Assembly (NCBI GenBank): GCA_017436605.1
Contig: JAFSCW010000019.1
Span: forward strand, 1-38,910
Direction of reading: 5' to 3'
From: Clostridia bacterium
Lineage (GTDB): Bacteria; Bacillota; Clostridia; Christensenellales; Aristaeellaceae
DNA: 38,910 nt
Below are positions 6,713 to 14,510 of this stretch, piece by piece. The notes beneath the pieces were generated by a model. The model saw only the letters and a list, made by a program, of their open reading frames with translations, was not told the DNA's origin and did not search any database. A program made the position numbers and the translations under genes. How positions within the stretch are numbered: position 1 is the first letter of the stretch; each line of letters opens with the position of its first letter.

Positions 6713-7942
6713 ATGCGCACTGACTGTATCATCCTCGGCGGCGGCGCGGCAGGCCTTGCCGCCTGCGCGCATCTTGCCGCGCACGGCGCAAACGTCGCGC
6801 TTGTCGAGCGCATGGATCGCGTCGGCAAAAAAATCATGGCCGCCGGCAATGGCCGGTGCAACATCTCCAACGAGGACATGCGCCCGCAGCTCTATGGCGA
6901 CGCCGCGCCTTTTGTTTCCTCCGTCTATCAGGCCACGCCGCCGGACGAGGTGCTTTCTTTCCTTGGGACGCTGGGCCTGATGACCGCCCGGGAAGAAGGC
7001 CGGATTTATCCGAGAACGATGATGGCCGCCTCCGTGCTGGATGTGCTGCGCGCGCCGCTTTCCCTGCCCCATGTCGCGCTGATGACGGACTGCGAAGCGC
7101 GCTCGCTCATGCCCTCCCGCCGGGGCGGCTGGTCCGTTCAGCTGGCCTCCGGACAGGGACTGTTCGCACCTTCCGTCATCCTTGCCCTTGGCGGCAGCGC
7201 CGCGCCCCATCTGGGTACGGACGGCGCGGGCGCTCGTCTGCTCGATGCGCTCGGCCACAGCGTTACCCCGCTCCATCCTGCGCTCGTGCAGCTCAGAAGC
7301 GATCATCCCGCACTGCGCAGCCTCAAGGGCGTTCGCGTCCATGCCGCGCTTTCTCTGCAGATCGACGGCGTGCCCGCTGCACAGGAAACCGGCGAGCTGC
7401 TCTTTGCCGATTACGGCCTCAGCGGCGTATGCGTATTCCAGCTCTCCCGCTTTGCCTCGCCCGCGCTCGCGCAGAAGCGCCGCGTTCAGATTCTGGTGAA
7501 TTTCCTTCCTGAGATTGCCGATACGCAAAGCTGGCTTGACGCCCGTATCGCCGCGCTCTCCGCGCTGGATGCGCAGTCGCTCTTTACCGGCGTTTTCCCG
7601 CGCCTGCTCGCGCAGGCCATCCTGCGGCATGCCGGCATTCGTCCCGAAGCCAAAGCCGCTTCGCTCTCCAGCAGGGAGCGCGCTTTGCTGGCACAGGCCG
7701 TGTGTGCTTTCCTGTTTGAAATCACCGGTACGCAGGGATTCAAATCTGCGCAGGTGACGCGCGGCGGCGCATCAATTCACGAGGTCGATCCTTTTACGAT
7801 GGAATCCCGTCTTTTTGGCGGTCTGTATCTCGCCGGCGAGGTGCTCGACGTCGACGGTCCATGCGGCGGCTACAACCTGCATTTTGCTTTCGCCTCCGGC
7901 ATCACGGCAGCCAAATCCATCGAAGCCGCCCTCGGCGTCTGA
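6713..7942 (+). CDS. BaiN/HI0933-family FAD-dependent oxidoreductase
   Basis: A 409-residue flavoprotein of the HI0933/BaiN (YhiN) family. The N-terminal Rossmann motif GGGAAG (residues 9-14) is followed by the family signature VGKKIMAAGNGRCNISN, and the C-terminus has the FAD-closing block GLYLAGEVLDVDGPCGGYNLHFAFASG. Some members carry out flavin-dependent reductions, such as a step of bile-acid 7-dehydroxylation (BaiN), but most have no known substrate, so I do not assign one. The ATG at 6713 has AAGGAG 7 nt upstream; the longer reading from 6638 adds 25 residues before the Rossmann fold. It precedes a second flavoprotein gene by 58 nt. Confidence 0.9.
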   Translation: MRTDCIILGGGAAGLAACAHLAAHGANVALVERMDRVGKKIMAAGNGRCNISNEDMRPQLYGDAAPFVSSVYQATPPDEVLSFLGTLGLMTAREEGRIYPRTMMAASVLDVLRAPLSLPHVALMTDCEARSLMPSRRGGWSVQLASGQGLFAPSVILALGGSAAPHLGTDGAGARLLDALGHSVTPLHPALVQLRSDHPALRSLKGVRVHAALSLQIDGVPAAQETGELLFADYGLSGVCVFQLSRFASPALAQKRRVQILVNFLPEIADTQSWLDARIAALSALDAQSLFTGVFPRLLAQAILRHAGIRPEAKAASLSSRERALLAQAVCAFLFEITGTQGFKSAQVTRGGASIHEVDPFTMESRLFGGLYLAGEVLDVDGPCGGYNLHFAFASGITAAKSIEAALGV

Positions 7943-8000
7943 TCTTCCTCTGCGCTTGACACGCGCTTTTCCGACCTCTCCATGATAGAAAGGAATGCCT

Positions 8001-9629
8001 ATGATCAGGCTTCACAACGTCAAAATCCCGCTTGATTATTCGAATTCATCCCTGCTGCAGGCGGCGGGCAAAAAGCTCGGCTGCCAGCAGGGTCAGATTG
8101 TTCGCTGCGAAATCAGCAAAAAGAGCATCGACGCGCGCAAGAAAAACGACGTCTGCTTCGTCGTTTCGCTCGACTGTACGCTCAAAAATCCGCAGGACGA
8201 ACGCCGTCTCGCCGCAAAGCTTTCCCCCGGCGTCGGCGCGCTGGCCGCGCCCTATGCGCCGCCCGCCTTCGTCCGGCTCGCGCATGCGCCCGCGCTTCGT
8301 CCTGTGGTCGTCGGTCTCGGCCCCGCCGGTCTCTTTGCCGCGCTGACGCTCGCGGAAGCCGGAGCCAGACCCATCATCCTTGAGCGCGGTCAGGACGTCG
8401 ATACCCGCACAAAGGACGTTCAGGCTTACTGGGAAAAGGGGCAATCCGCCTTCAATCCGGGCTCTAACGTTCAATTCGGCGAGGGCGGCGCCGGAACATT
8501 TTCCGACGGCAAGCTCAATACCGGCACAAAGGATCCGCGCGGCGAGCATATTCTGCGCACTTTCGTGCGTTTTGGCGCGCCGCAGGAAATCCTGATCAAC
8601 GCCAAGCCCCATATCGGCACGGATAACCTGCGCGGCGTCGTGCGCCGTATGCGCGAGGCCATCATCGCAGCCGGAGGCGATGTGCATTTCGGCGCGCAGA
8701 TGACGCAGATCATCCGCAAAGACGGGAAGGTCAGCGCCGTCGTCTATTCCGATTCGACCGGAACGCACGAGCTTGAAACAAATCAGGTGATTCTGGCCAT
8801 CGGCCACAGCGCGCGCGACACGTTTTCCATGCTGCACGAAAGCGCCTTCTCTCTGGAGCAGAAGCCCTTTTCCATCGGCGCGCGCATCGAACACCCGCAG
8901 GCGCTCATCAACCGCGCCCAATACGGCGATTTTGCCAGACATCCCGCCCTCGGCGCGGCGGACTATAAGCTCGCGCTGCATCTGCCTTCCGGGCGCAGCG
9001 TCTATACCTTCTGCATGTGTCCCGGCGGCAGCGTCGTCGCCTCGGCCAGCGAGCCGGACAGCGTCGTCACCAACGGCATGAGCTGCTTTGCGCGCGATCT
9101 GGAAAACGCAAACAGCGCGCTTCTGGTCGGCGTCGGGCCTGAGGATTTCGGCTCTGCGCATCCGCTGGCCGGCATGTTCCTTCAGCGCGAAATCGAGCGG
9201 AAGGCTTTCGTCCTCGGCGGCCGATGCGGCAGGGCTCCGGCCCAGCTTGCCGGCGATCTGCTGGCGGGAAAGGCTTCGCGCCGGCTCGGCAGCGTCCGGG
9301 CAAGCTATCGTCCGGGCGTCGTCCCCTGCGATCTTTCCGAGCTCTTCCCCGCCTATATCGTCGATTCCATGCGCGAAGCGCTTCCCCTGCTGGGCCGCAG
9401 GCTTCGCGGCTTTGATCTGCCCGACGCGGTGCTCACCGGCCCGGAAACGCGTTCCTCCTCCCCCGTGCGCATCCCGCGCGGCGAGGATCTGCAGAGCATC
9501 GACGCCAGGGGTCTGTATCCCTGCGGCGAGGGCGCGGGCTACGCAGGCGGCATTACCTCCGCCGCCGTGGACGGCGTGCGCTGCGCAGAAGCCGTGCTTG
9601 CGTCGCTCGGCATAGACGCAACCGCCTGA
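8001..9629 (+). CDS. Uncharacterised FAD-dependent dehydrogenase (COG2509 type)
   Basis: A 542-residue flavoprotein. The first ~95 residues are the small N-terminal domain typical of the family (MIRLHNVKIPLDYSN). Then comes a dinucleotide-binding motif GLGPAG at about residues 105-110, the conserved NVQFGEGGAGTFSDGKLNTGTKD block, and a C-terminal FAD-closing segment YPCGEGAGYAGGITSAAVDG. Family members are cytosolic and no substrate is established. The second ATG (8001) is chosen because the GAAAGG site ends 7 nt before it; the first ATG at 7995 would be only 1 nt away. The last 91 nt overlap the 3' end of the convergent SPOR-domain gene. Confidence 0.9.
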   Translation: MIRLHNVKIPLDYSNSSLLQAAGKKLGCQQGQIVRCEISKKSIDARKKNDVCFVVSLDCTLKNPQDERRLAAKLSPGVGALAAPYAPPAFVRLAHAPALRPVVVGLGPAGLFAALTLAEAGARPIILERGQDVDTRTKDVQAYWEKGQSAFNPGSNVQFGEGGAGTFSDGKLNTGTKDPRGEHILRTFVRFGAPQEILINAKPHIGTDNLRGVVRRMREAIIAAGGDVHFGAQMTQIIRKDGKVSAVVYSDSTGTHELETNQVILAIGHSARDTFSMLHESAFSLEQKPFSIGARIEHPQALINRAQYGDFARHPALGAADYKLALHLPSGRSVYTFCMCPGGSVVASASEPDSVVTNGMSCFARDLENANSALLVGVGPEDFGSAHPLAGMFLQREIERKAFVLGGRCGRAPAQLAGDLLAGKASRRLGSVRASYRPGVVPCDLSELFPAYIVDSMREALPLLGRRLRGFDLPDAVLTGPETRSSSPVRIPRGEDLQSIDARGLYPCGEGAGYAGGITSAAVDGVRCAEAVLASLGIDATA

Positions 9630-10357
9630 CGCAGTTCCCCGGCAAGGGTATACATGGTCAGCGCCGCATACCCGCGCGCTGTTTCCCCGTCAGATCGAAC
9701 CTCCGCATCCTCCATCAGCGCGCACCATGCAAGCAGGTTTTCCGCCAGATCTGTGTACAGTTCGTTTTCCGGATGGGCGGCAATCGCCGCCTGCGCGTGA
9801 TTCCGCACGCGGAAGATGACCGCCTCCAGCGGCTCCTCTCCCGCCATCAGCGCCATCAGCGCGCTGTCCGGCAGGGTCAGCATGGCCTGCACGTCTTCAA
9901 TGGCATCCGCTTCCGCCGTGATGCGCATATCCACGCGGGGCAGGCTGTCCTCGATCACGTAGGCCTCCAGCGCGCGATCCTGCACGCCGCCGAGCGCATC
10001 GCGTGTCAGCGCCACAGCGGACACGATGCGCAGCTTGTCGCGCTGCCAGACGATACACGAAACGCCGCTATCCGCCAATTCCCGGGCGCGCGCCTTCGCG
10101 CGTTCCTCGCTGTCGAATACGCCCAGCTGCAGCGCGCACACGTTCCTCTGCGGCAGCGTCAGTTCCGCCTGTGCGCTCCCGTCCCCCGCAAAAACCTGCA
10201 CCGGCCACGGCAGCGCCTTAAGCGTTTCCTTCATCAGCGTGCGCAGTCCCTGCGAGGAGGCGGCAAATCCCAAAGCCGTCACTATTCCGCAGATGACCAG
10301 CCTGCGATGGATCCGCCTTGCGCGCGCTTTCCTTCGTCTTTCGGCGATGATACCCAT
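9539..10357 (-). CDS. SPOR-domain membrane-anchored protein
   Basis: A 272-residue protein with a basic N-terminus (residues 1-19), one membrane span (about 20-38) and a SPOR-like domain at about 72-122 (VCALQLGVFDSEERAKARARELADSGVSCIVW). SPOR domains bind denuded glycan strands of septal peptidoglycan, so an extracytoplasmic role in the envelope or division is likely (inference). Residues 125-255 are mostly helical and not recognised. The 3' end overlaps the convergent flavoprotein gene by 91 nt, and the C-terminal ~30 residues (Ala/Ser/Thr/Pro rich) are encoded antisense to it, so the tail may be a recent read-through extension. Confidence 0.78.
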   Translation of the reverse strand: MGIIAERRRKARARRIHRRLVICGIVTALGFAASSQGLRTLMKETLKALPWPVQVFAGDGSAQAELTLPQRNVCALQLGVFDSEERAKARARELADSGVSCIVWQRDKLRIVSAVALTRDALGGVQDRALEAYVIEDSLPRVDMRITAEADAIEDVQAMLTLPDSALMALMAGEEPLEAVIFRVRNHAQAAIAAHPENELYTDLAENLLAWCALMEDAEVRSDGETARGYAALTMYTLAGELRQAVASMPSDASTASAQRTPSTAAEVMPPA

Positions 10358-10496
10358 GCGTATTCCCCCGTCCTTTCCGATAACCCCTGTTCATCCGTTC
10401 GCAAAGAGACGCAATCCCCTGATCCTATGAACCGCGCCGGAGAATTATCCCGGACGCGCCGACGCCTTCTCCCGATTCTATTGTGAGGTGAATCAC

Positions 10497-11246
10497 ATGA
10501 AATATACGCTTGATACCATCCCCGTACTGGACGCCTATAAGGCCGACTGCGAATGTCCCCTGTGCAAGCTCCGGATCCTCTGCGAGGATCAGTATCTGGA
10601 TACCATGCTCAGTTCCGCCTACATGGAACCGGAATGGCGCATCAAGAGCAACGAAACCGGTTTCTGCACGCGCCACTTCGAGCTGATGTTCGACCGCCGC
10701 AACCGCCTCGGTCTCGCGCTGATGACCCATACGCATATGATCGAGGTCATCAAGTCGCTGGAAAAGATCCTCGGCGAAGGCGACAGCGGCAAGCGCGGTC
10801 TCTTTGCCCGCAAGAGCGCGGAGGACGGCGCGCCCGCAAAAATCCGCGCGCGCATGGAGGGCTGCGTCATCTGCGAACAGGTGGATTCCGCCATGGAGCG
10901 CTATGCCTATACCATCGCGCAGCTGTATTTCACCAACGCGGAATTCAAGCAGCTCTTTGCCTCTTCGAAGGGCTTCTGTCTGCCGCATCTGGCGCTCGTT
11001 CTGGAGATGGCGGAAAAGACCCTCTCCGGCGCTCAGATGCCCGAATTCAAGAAGGCTGTCGCTGCGCTCGAGCTTGAAAACCTCAAGCGCATCGAGGGCG
11101 AGATCGAATGGTTCACGCTCAAGTTCGATTACCGCAACGACGGAAAGCCCTGGGGCAACAGCCAGGATGCGCCCGACCGCGCCATCAACAAGCTGATGGG
11201 CGCCTGCGTCGGCGCGGAGGCTGAGATGCCCGCGCACAACGACTGA
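10497..11246 (+). CDS. DUF6062 family protein with duplicated CxxC/FCxxH modules
   Basis: A 249-residue soluble protein of the DUF6062 type (opening MKYTLDTIPVLDAYKADCECPLC). It contains two similar modules. The first has Cys20-x2-Cys23 then Cys57-x2-His60 in a GFCTRH motif. The second has Cys123-x2-Cys126 then Cys161-x2-His164 in a GFCLPH motif. The spacing between pairs is nearly equal (33 and 34 residues), which points to an internal duplication with each module holding one metal, probably zinc (inference). Function is unknown. ATG at 10497 has GTGAGGTG just upstream; the in-frame GTG at 10488 is less likely. It is a single gene ending at a shared terminator. Confidence 0.85.
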   Translation: MKYTLDTIPVLDAYKADCECPLCKLRILCEDQYLDTMLSSAYMEPEWRIKSNETGFCTRHFELMFDRRNRLGLALMTHTHMIEVIKSLEKILGEGDSGKRGLFARKSAEDGAPAKIRARMEGCVICEQVDSAMERYAYTIAQLYFTNAEFKQLFASSKGFCLPHLALVLEMAEKTLSGAQMPEFKKAVAALELENLKRIEGEIEWFTLKFDYRNDGKPWGNSQDAPDRAINKLMGACVGAEAEMPAHND

Positions 11247-11279
11247 ATCGCCTTCCATCAGCAAATCGCAAACGCCAAA

Positions 11280-11305
11280 AAAGGACGACCAGGCGGTCGT
11301 CCTTT
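11280..11305. terminator. Bidirectional terminator between the DUF6062 gene and miaA
   Basis: An 11-bp stem (11280-11290 with 11295-11305) with an AGGC loop is flanked by A residues on the left and T residues on the right. It can therefore end both the plus-strand DUF6062 transcript and the minus-strand miaA transcript. Confidence 0.88.
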
Positions 11306-11315
11306 TTCGTTTTGA

Positions 11316-12215
11316 TTATTCTTCTTTCAGAAACGCATCCATCGCGCTGCAGGCCTGATCAAAATAATCGCCGGACATATCCAGCCAGACGATGTCCTTG
11401 TTGCGCCTGAACCACGTCATCTGCCGCTTGGCAAACTGCTTGATGGCAATCGCAAGCTTATCGAGCATTTCCTGTTTGTCAGGAATCTCGCCGAGCAGAT
11501 ACTGCGTGATAAACCGGTATTCAAGCCCCAGACCGAGCAGGAACTCCGTCGTCGCGCCGCGGTCCATGAGGCCCTGCACCTCTTCGATCATGCCCTGCTC
11601 AAGCCGCCTTTCAAGGCGCTCGTCGATACGCTGATTGACGACCTCGCGCGGCCAGCTCACGCCGAGGCGCAGGCTCTCATAGCGCTTTTCCTTGCCCGGC
11701 ACAGCATCGTCTCCGTCGTGGATGCGCTCGATGATGCGCATGACGCGATTGCGGTTATTCTTTTCCACCTCGACGTCCGGCCTGAGCGAAAGCAGCATCG
11801 CGTAAAGCTCGGGCGTGGTCAGCTTTTCCAGCTCCGCGCGATAGGCCAGATCCGGCTCCTTGTCGGAGAGCAGATAGCCGTCCAGCACAGAATCGACATA
11901 AAGGCCCGTTCCGCCGACGATCATCGGCAGCTTTCCACGGCCGCGGATTTCTTCGATATACCGATAGGACAGCTTCTGAAAATCCGCCATCGAGAAAAAT
12001 TCGTTGGGCTCGCGCACGTCAATCATGTGATGCGCAATCCCCTGCGTCTCCTCCGGCGTAACCTTGCCGCTGCCCAGATCCAGCCCGCGGAACACCTGCC
12101 GTGAATCCGCAGAAATGATCTCAGCGTCATATTTCTTCGCCAGCTCGATGCCCAGCGCGCTCTTGCCCGAGGCGTTCGTGCCGACAACTGCAACAACCTT
12201 TGGTAATCTGCTCAT
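11316..12215 (-). CDS. miaA: tRNA dimethylallyltransferase MiaA
   Basis: A 299-residue MiaA, normal length. It transfers a dimethylallyl group from DMAPP to adenine 37 of tRNAs that read UNN codons. The P-loop GTNASGKS (residues 12-19), the DSRQVFRGLDLGSGK block, GGTGLYVDSVLDG and the C-terminal FAKRQMTWFRR are diagnostic. ATG at 12215 is preceded by GGGAGA; the extended reading from 12287 would cross the promoter and is rejected. Its DMAPP substrate comes from the MEP pathway, two of whose enzymes (Dxr and IspG) are encoded further right in this window. Confidence 0.96.
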   Translation of the reverse strand: MSRLPKVVAVVGTNASGKSALGIELAKKYDAEIISADSRQVFRGLDLGSGKVTPEETQGIAHHMIDVREPNEFFSMADFQKLSYRYIEEIRGRGKLPMIVGGTGLYVDSVLDGYLLSDKEPDLAYRAELEKLTTPELYAMLLSLRPDVEVEKNNRNRVMRIIERIHDGDDAVPGKEKRYESLRLGVSWPREVVNQRIDERLERRLEQGMIEEVQGLMDRGATTEFLLGLGLEYRFITQYLLGEIPDKQEMLDKLAIAIKQFAKRQMTWFRRNKDIVWLDMSGDYFDQACSAMDAFLKEE

Positions 12216-12247
12216 ATGTATTCTCCCGTCTGCAAATCTTTTACGAT

Positions 12248-12276
12248 TATAGCATACCCCCGCTGATTGGGCAAGA
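12248..12276 (-). promoter_or_regulatory. Sigma-A promoter of miaA
   Basis: TTGCCC (12271-12276), 17-nt spacer, and an extended TGCTATAAT -10 (TATAAT at 12248-12253) on the minus strand. The -35 box directly abuts the T-run of the upstream terminator. Confidence 0.75.
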
Positions 12277-12277
12277 A

Positions 12278-12304
12278 AAAGCCGCATGCATGGGCATGCG
12301 GCTT
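12278..12304 (-). terminator. Rho-independent terminator of the alarmone synthetase gene
   Basis: A perfect 9-bp stem (12283-12291 with 12296-12304), 4-nt loop, and five T residues on the minus strand (12278-12282). Confidence 0.88.
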
Positions 12305-12342
12305 TTGTCCCTGCTTCTGCATACGGCCGGATTCATACAGAC

Positions 12343-13020
12343 TCATTCGCCTTCGATCTGCCTGCGTATGGAAAGCATCTGCTGATCCGTCTCGCTGACA
12401 ATCTGCGCGCACTGCACCAGCTGCCGCGCGATCTCGACGGCGTTCTCCTGCGGGATATCCTTCTTGTAGCGAAGCTTATGTTCAAGGCTCGCCCAGAAGT
12501 CCATCGCAATCGTGCGCAGCTGAACCTCCACGCGCATATACCGTTTCTCCTTGGCGAGAAAAATCGGCACCTCGACGATCATATGCAGGCTGCGGTATCC
12601 GCTTCCCTTGGGATGCTTGATATAGTCCTTGACGCGCAGAATATAGAGATCATCCTGAAGAGCCAGCATATCCGCCAGCTTATAGATATCATCGACAAAC
12701 GAGCAGATGACTCGAACACCCGCAACGTCGGAAAGCTCCCGCTCGATGCTCTCGACCGTCACCGGCTTGCCGATGCGATTCATCTTTTCAACGACACTTT
12801 TCGGTGTTTTCAGCCTTGTCTTGATCGTCTCGATCGGATTGCGGTCGAACCTGCCGTTGAATTCGATGGACAGCACCTTGAACTTTGTCTCGACCTCCAG
12901 CATCGCAGCTGAATAATAGCTCATCAGCCGGACATAGTCCTTGCCCTGATGCCGGATCTGTTCAAACAGCGCGCCGTCGCTCATGCCCGGCGCAAAGGTA
13001 ATCTCTCTGCTTTCCCGCAT
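12343..13020 (-). CDS. Small alarmone synthetase (RelA/SpoT synthetase domain only)
   Basis: A 225-residue (p)ppGpp synthetase of the RelQ/RelP (YjbM/YwaC) type. It has only the nucleotidyltransferase domain and no hydrolase or regulatory domains. Conserved motifs are DVAGVRVICSFVDDIY (98-113), YIKHPKGSGYRSLH (133-146), EVQLRT (165-170) and DFWASLEHKLRYK (174-186); these cover GTP/GDP binding, the catalytic acidic residue and tetramer contacts. It would transfer pyrophosphate from ATP to GDP, GTP or GMP to make stress alarmones. It has its own near-consensus promoter and terminator, so it is probably controlled at transcription. GGGAGG precedes the ATG. Confidence 0.92.
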   Translation of the reverse strand: MRESREITFAPGMSDGALFEQIRHQGKDYVRLMSYYSAAMLEVETKFKVLSIEFNGRFDRNPIETIKTRLKTPKSVVEKMNRIGKPVTVESIERELSDVAGVRVICSFVDDIYKLADMLALQDDLYILRVKDYIKHPKGSGYRSLHMIVEVPIFLAKEKRYMRVEVQLRTIAMDFWASLEHKLRYKKDIPQENAVEIARQLVQCAQIVSETDQQMLSIRRQIEGE

Positions 13021-13052
13021 GGCCCAAGCCTCCCTTCGGTCTTCCTGTTTGT

Positions 13053-13081
13053 ATTGTACACGATTTCAGAAAACATGTCAA
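13053..13081 (-). promoter_or_regulatory. Sigma-A promoter of the alarmone synthetase gene
   Basis: A perfect TTGACA (13076-13081), 17-nt spacer and TACAAT (13053-13058) on the minus strand. The predicted start is near 13046, giving a leader of about 26 nt. Confidence 0.85.
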
Positions 13082-13130
13082 TTTTACCAGTTTGACCAAA
13101 GGAATTTTAGATTATCCGTTAAAATCCGGC

Positions 13131-14372
13131 TTACAAAACCTTCAGCTGATCCACATTGCGGCCGACAACCGCCGCTGCGCAGGGCTGCGTGAGCACGCGC
13201 TTGATCACGCGCTCGACGTCTTCCTTCGTAACGGCTTCGATCTTCCTGACGACATCCTGCGGATCAACCGCGCGGCCGCGCATGAGCTTGCTGCGACCGA
13301 TGGACGACATCCGCGAAGAGCTGCTTTCCAGTCCGAGGATATACGAAACCTTAAGCTGATCCTTCGCCATGCTGAATTCCTCATCCGTCACGCCGCCGGA
13401 AATCAGCTCGGCAATCTGTTCATGCAGCGCATCAATAACAGGCTGCGCCAATTCCGGCGAGGTGCCGGCATAGATGGTCATCGTGCCGCAATTGGCATAG
13501 CTGGAAGGATAGCTGTATACCGAATACGCAGCGCCCATTTCTTCGCGGATGCGCTGGAAAAGGCGCGAGGACATGCCGCCGCCGAAGAGGTTATTCATGA
13601 CCGTCAAGGCGTAAAGCTCCTCATCCTCCTGCGCGACGCCCGGATAGGCCAGACAGATGTGCACCTGCTCGATGTCCTTCTTGCGGGTCTTGATCGTGCC
13701 GTCGCAGCCATTGACCGGCGCGGGCATATGCGTATGCCCATCCGCCTGCCAGGCGCCGAGATAGCGCTCCGCCATATCGCGGAATGCATCCAGATCGAAC
13801 TGGCCCGCAATCGCCAGAACGGTGTTATCCGGACGATAATGCTTTTTGCGGAAGTCAATCAGCGCCTGCCTGGTCGCGGTCGCGATCTGCTCCTGCGTGC
13901 CCAGAATCGGACGGGAAAGCGGATGATCCCCGAAATACGCTTCCGCCAGCAGATCATACACCAGATCCTCCGGCGTGTCCTCACCCATGGCGATCTCCTC
14001 GAGGATAACGCCGCGCTCCTTCTCGAATTCCTCTTCATCCATCCTCGCATGAAGCAGCAGATCGGAAAGGAGATCCATGGCGCGCTCCAGATGCTCCGCG
14101 ATCACCTTCGCATAATAGCAGGTACATTCCTTGGATGTAAACGCGTTCACCTGTCCGCCGATGGCGTCCATCTCGACAGCGATTCCGCGTGTCGTCCGGT
14201 TTTCGGTGCTCTTGAACAGCATGTGCTCCACAAAATGGGACAGGCCGTTTTCCTCCTTGGTCTCATACATGGAACCCGCGCCGATCCAAAGGCCAACGCT
14301 GACCGACGGAAAGTGCGGGATGTACTCCGCGACAACGCGCAGCCCATTGGACAGGACAAACTCCTCGCACAT
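13131..14372 (-). CDS. M16 family zinc metallopeptidase (processing-peptidase-like)
   Basis: A 413-residue M16 peptidase. The inverted zinc motif HFVEH is at residues 46-50 (His46, Glu49, His50), and the third ligand lies in the EKERGVILEEIAMGEDTPEDL region. The C-terminal half has the usual inactive repeat fold with FGGGMSSRLFQRIREEMGAAYSVYS. A single gene of this length matches B. subtilis MlpA (YmxG), which also lies downstream of pnp. The ATG at 14372 follows GGAGG by 10 nt; an ATG at 14393 with a weaker site is an alternative. It lies after the pnp terminator, and no clear promoter of its own is visible. Confidence 0.9.
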   Translation of the reverse strand: MCEEFVLSNGLRVVAEYIPHFPSVSVGLWIGAGSMYETKEENGLSHFVEHMLFKSTENRTTRGIAVEMDAIGGQVNAFTSKECTCYYAKVIAEHLERAMDLLSDLLLHARMDEEEFEKERGVILEEIAMGEDTPEDLVYDLLAEAYFGDHPLSRPILGTQEQIATATRQALIDFRKKHYRPDNTVLAIAGQFDLDAFRDMAERYLGAWQADGHTHMPAPVNGCDGTIKTRKKDIEQVHICLAYPGVAQEDEELYALTVMNNLFGGGMSSRLFQRIREEMGAAYSVYSYPSSYANCGTMTIYAGTSPELAQPVIDALHEQIAELISGGVTDEEFSMAKDQLKVSYILGLESSSSRMSSIGRSKLMRGRAVDPQDVVRKIEAVTKEDVERVIKRVLTQPCAAAVVGRNVDQLKVL

Positions 14373-14465
14373 GCGGTTGAATCCTCCGTTCATGATATCC
14401 CCTATTCTTTGCGTATTTCTGGTTCTTATTCTGCGCAAACGCAATATGCTTTTCCTGATGACAAG

Positions 14466-14498
14466 CAAAAACCGGGCTGCCGCCGACGACAGCCCGGT
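14466..14498 (-). terminator. Rho-independent terminator of pnp
   Basis: A 9-bp stem (14471-14479 with 14490-14498) with an internally pairing loop, followed by five T residues on the minus strand. It starts 12 nt after the pnp stop codon. Confidence 0.85.
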
Positions 14499-14510
14499 CA
14501 TCATGTTTGC

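Noticed and set aside
7943..8000. TTGACA between the two flavoprotein genes as an internal promoter
   Set aside because: No convincing -10 at suitable spacing; the nearest is CATGAT at 19 nt.
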